Part shown: one piece after another, positions 6,009 to 8,239 of the stretch
Numbering within the stretch: the stretch's first letter is position 1
Layout: each line of letters begins with the position of its first letter
Assembly: GCA_022570975.1 (NCBI GenBank)
Contig: JACZYS010000031.1
Span: 1-8,239 of the forward strand
DNA length: 8,239 nt
Source: Candidatus Zixiibacteriota bacterium
Lineage (GTDB): Bacteria > Zixibacteria > MSB-5A5 > GN15 > FEB-12
Reading direction: 5' to 3'
The notes under the pieces: generated by a model
What the model was told of the DNA's origin: nothing
Seen by the model: only the letters and a program-made list of their open reading frames with translations
Databases searched by the model: none
Made by a program: the position numbers and the translations under genes

Positions 6009-7194
6009 GGATTGGCGGTGGGGCCGGGATATAGGACTCATCGGCATCCGGAATATGACTTGCTGTTGACTGGCCAAATTGGCGATATCCAAATTTGCTA
6101 AGTAAAACAATCCCGATTCCTGAAAATATCGGAAATGATGAGATTATAATTGAAATGATCAGGAGGGCGACACCGGGTCCTTGATTCTCTCTGAATGCTG
6201 AAGATGCAGACCCCAAAACGAATGCCGTTAAATACCACATGCTCATGAACAATAAAACTCCTACCAATGACTTAATCATTTTGCCGGAATCGCCAGTAAT
6301 TTTTAACAAAACAAAACGACCAATCTGGTTGGAGAAGATAACAATCCCTACAATCATTGATGCTATATAGGCAAGTACGATTAAGGGTATGACAAAAATT
6401 CCTATTATGGTTATTGTCACCAGGGCTATTATTGGACCCATCAGCAAGATCATCAAGAAACCGAGCAGAAACGTCTTCAACTTCACCTCATCAAAGAACT
6501 GCTCCATATTTTTCATCTGTCCAGGCATCAGGGTGTTTAAGATAAATGCAATCACCAGAAGGAATATTGTAAATGAGGTGACAATAATAATTCCGTTTCC
6601 TGAGAACTCAATTAATTTTGGATTTAAAAAATCTGATGTCTCTTCAATATTTCCAAGTACGACTGCCCCTTCTTTTATTATCACATCCGGAGCAGTTATA
6701 TTTCCGTCAACCTGAGCACCTTCTTTTATCAACACGCGGGCATTCAAGGATTTCACATTCCCCTTAACCCAACCCTTGATAGTTATCATACCCATCGCTA
6801 TTACATCACCATCGACATACTCATCTTCGTCAACCAGAACACTTTTAGAATATGTAGAAACTTTTTTTTCAACCACGCATCTCACTTCCACGGGAAGATA
6901 ATCCGAAGTAGAATGTTCTGAAGACTCAACGTTAGTTTGTTCTCCGGAAGCCGACCCATCCCCTATAACAAATACTTCTCTGACAAAATCATAGTTCCAC
7001 TCGTTGCCGTCTTTGTCGGTAGCAGTCACACCGTCATTGGTCAAATTGATTTCATTAAATATTGTATCTTTGGGGGGTGTATTTGAGTTGTCCTGGGCAT
7101 TCAAAATCTGGTTAGGAGTAATAATAAGAAAAATTAATACAATAGCGAAGCTGTATATTTCTGATAAATTCTTTTTTATTTCATAGCTTTTCAT
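5986..7194 (-). CDS. Exported bactofilin-like beta-helix protein with C-terminal membrane domain
   Basis: A 402-residue protein. Residues 14-33 are a signal peptide or first membrane helix (IYSFAIVLIFLIITP, then QILNAQ). Residues 34-115 are polar with no recognised domain. Residues about 118-185 form a bactofilin-type right-handed beta-helix with rungs VDGDVIA, VKGNVKS, VDGNITA and VLGNIEE spaced 16-19 residues apart. After residue 200 come about five hydrophobic segments (201-222, 240-262, 262-288, 310-330, 343-367), then a proline-rich tail (IPAPPPIPKTP). Bactofilins proper are cytoplasmic polymers; here the signal peptide predicts the helix lies outside the cytoplasm, anchored by the membrane block, an arrangement seen in bacterial polymer-forming-protein relatives. 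It may have a structural or sensing role in the envelope. The ATG at 7194 has AGGA seven bases upstream. The gap to the DUF4097-like gene is 29 bases, so the two are probably co-transcribed. Confidence 0.82.
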   Translation of the reverse strand: MKSYEIKKNLSEIYSFAIVLIFLIITPNQILNAQDNSNTPPKDTIFNEINLTNDGVTATDKDGNEWNYDFVREVFVIGDGSASGEQTNVESSEHSTSDYLPVEVRCVVEKKVSTYSKSVLVDEDEYVDGDVIAMGMITIKGWVKGNVKSLNARVLIKEGAQVDGNITAPDVIIKEGAVVLGNIEETSDFLNPKLIEFSGNGIIIVTSFTIFLLVIAFILNTLMPGQMKNMEQFFDEVKLKTFLLGFLMILLMGPIIALVTITIIGIFVIPLIVLAYIASMIVGIVIFSNQIGRFVLLKITGDSGKMIKSLVGVLLFMSMWYLTAFVLGSASSAFRENQGPGVALLIISIIISSFPIFSGIGIVLLSKFGYRQFGQSTASHIPDADESYIPAPPPIPKTPDLE

Positions 7195-7214
7195 ATTACA
7201 ATCCTATGTAATAT
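7192..7214 (-). promoter_or_regulatory. Hairpin around the ribosome-binding site of the bactofilin-like gene
   Basis: ATATTACA (7207-7214 read on the minus strand) pairs perfectly with TGTAATAT (7193-7200), leaving the six-base loop TAGGAT that contains the AGGA ribosome site. The first two bases of the ATG start lie in the stem. The stem is almost all A-U, so it would be marginally stable. It could modulate initiation, but nothing here proves it. Confidence 0.4.
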
Positions 7215-7223
7215 TGAGACAAA

Positions 7224-8239
7224 TTAGTATTGGGCTATAGATACATCTCCGGTTGATGAGGTCAAGACAATTCTTGTGCCTCCTTCGCCAAACTCACCCA
7301 ATAACCTCTGCCGGCTCATGGAATGGACCGCAATTGGTATTTCAGATTTGATTTCACCCGACAAAGTTTCAATCTTCAGCCGTCCGGAAGCAGAATAAGG
7401 AATACTAAATAAAATTTGTCCGGTCGTTGTTTCAACATGATAAGTATTTGAACTGACCATTTCGGTTTCAATTTTAACCGAGCCGGAACCGGCAACTAAG
7501 TCAATTGAGCCATTGAGCTGTTTTATATCTATCTTTGCTGATTTTGTTTTCACTTTTATATCCCCTTCGATCCAGTGGAGCTTAATTTTTCCCCTTGTCT
7601 GCCTTACCGTGGCACCGCCTATGACAAATTCAGCAGATGTGTTTCCCTGAGAGTTTTTTACATCTATCAATCCGTTAATGCTCAATAGAAGAATATCTGC
7701 CGATTCAGTATTGATAGTTACCGGACCGTTGTTATCACTGACAATGATTGTTGAGCTTGAAGCGGAAGTTATTTCTACCGCCCCGCTGTTTCCTTGGATT
7801 TCAATATTTCCGGACTGGCCGTTTATAATGATATTGCAGTTGTATGGGACTAAAATGACAAAATCCACATCGCCATAGGAGTCCCCGCCAAACCCAAGAA
7901 TCTTTTTCCAAAACGACTGACTTCGGTTTAGCATTCTAAGATAATTGGTCTTAACTTTGACATTTTTTCCTTTTTGGCTGACAACAATTTCAATATGGTC
8001 AGCAACTTCTTCTGCTTCTTCTCTGTTTGAGGCCTTGACTTTTTTGATTGCTTCAATAATAAGTTTGGATGTCTCACCTCTTTTGACAAGGAGGTCTCCG
8101 TTGACATAGTTCAGTTCCAGATTAAATTCTTCCGGGACTACAACAATTTTCTGGTACTGAAAACTGAACTCTTTACAGAATGCAGAACTGCCTGAGATGC
8201 TCAGGATGAGAATTATGAAAAAGATATATCTTTTTAGAT
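7224..8239 (-). CDS. Secreted DUF4097-type beta-strand-repeat protein (5' end just outside the window)
   Basis: 337 residues are visible before the TAA stop. The frame is open to the right edge, and its first residues, LKRYIFFIILILSISGSSAFC, are a signal peptide, so the true start is probably only a few codons outside. The ATG at 7934 is internal (visible residue 102), not the start. After the signal peptide comes VVVPEEFNLELNYVNGDLLV and EIVVSQKGKNVKV, then from about residue 120 repeating beta strands about 18-20 residues apart (NGQSGNIEIQGNSGAVEI, NGPVTINTESADILLL, NGSIDLVAGSGSVKIE, ATTGQ-like and LSGEIKSEIP turns). This is the pattern of DUF4097 adhesin-like proteins. The function is not known; they often accompany ECF sigma/anti-sigma genes in this group. 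No lipobox is present (SAFC lacks a small residue before Cys). It is the first visible gene of the leftward cluster. Confidence 0.8.
   Translation of the reverse strand, partial: LKRYIFFIILILSISGSSAFCKEFSFQYQKIVVVPEEFNLELNYVNGDLLVKRGETSKLIIEAIKKVKASNREEAEEVADHIEIVVSQKGKNVKVKTNYLRMLNRSQSFWKKILGFGGDSYGDVDFVILVPYNCNIIINGQSGNIEIQGNSGAVEITSASSSTIIVSDNNGPVTINTESADILLLSINGLIDVKNSQGNTSAEFVIGGATVRQTRGKIKLHWIEGDIKVKTKSAKIDIKQLNGSIDLVAGSGSVKIETEMVSSNTYHVETTTGQILFSIPYSASGRLKIETLSGEIKSEIPIAVHSMSRQRLLGEFGEGGTRIVLTSSTGDVSIAQY

Noticed and set aside
7224..7934. Starting the DUF4097-type gene at the ATG at 7934
   Set aside because: The same frame continues open to 8239 and encodes a signal peptide and the family's N-terminal strands, so this ATG is internal.
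1..8239. CRISPR arrays, tRNA or rRNA genes, insertion sequences or attachment sites
   Set aside because: No regularly spaced repeats, transposase-like frames, terminal repeats with target duplication, or RNA gene signatures were seen on either strand.

Overview
The window looks like a chromosomal piece of an AT-leaning (by eye roughly 40% GC) Gram-negative bacterium of the FCB (Bacteroidetes-like) superphylum. The best single clue is the C-terminal secretion tail of the cohesin-like protein, with the motif QNYPNPFNPTTTIRY and an ending GIYFYRL...KKMVMIK. This is the type IX secretion sorting domain found across Bacteroidetes and candidate phyla such as Zixibacteria, Marinimicrobia and KSB1. 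A Zixibacteria-like origin is my guess and cannot be proven from this window.

All seven genes lie on the minus strand, so reading order is from right to left. (1) 8239-7224: a secreted DUF4097-type beta-strand-repeat protein whose first few codons lie beyond the right edge. (2) 7194-5986: a signal-peptide protein with a bactofilin-like beta-helix followed by membrane helices. (3) 5884-5027: a small secreted beta-repeat protein of the LiaF/toast-rack type. (4) 4839-3472: an HtrA/DegP serine protease with two PDZ domains and an intact catalytic triad. (5) 3475-2018: a second HtrA-shaped protein that overlaps the first by four bases (GTGA) and has lost all three catalytic residues. A 372-bp intergenic region with unusual inverted-repeat structure follows. 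(6) 1645-797: a cohesin-like secreted protein with a type IX sorting tail. A strong intrinsic terminator follows. (7) 715-1: the N-terminal 238 codons of a Hanks-type Ser/Thr protein kinase, cut by the left edge.

Genes 1-5 look like an envelope-maintenance cluster: three different secreted repeat or solenoid proteins next to a two-gene HtrA unit. In related genomes such DUF4097/LiaF/bactofilin genes often sit behind an ECF sigma factor and anti-sigma factor. None is visible here, but the right flank would be the place to look.

The most interesting points are: the active HtrA paired with a pseudoprotease HtrA; the 1734-1935 region, where four copies of AATATGC/GCATATT in alternating orientation allow mutually exclusive RNA pairings just downstream of a possible promoter; a hairpin that puts the bactofilin-like gene's ribosome-binding site in its loop; and a kinase start only about 20 nt behind a near-perfect terminator.
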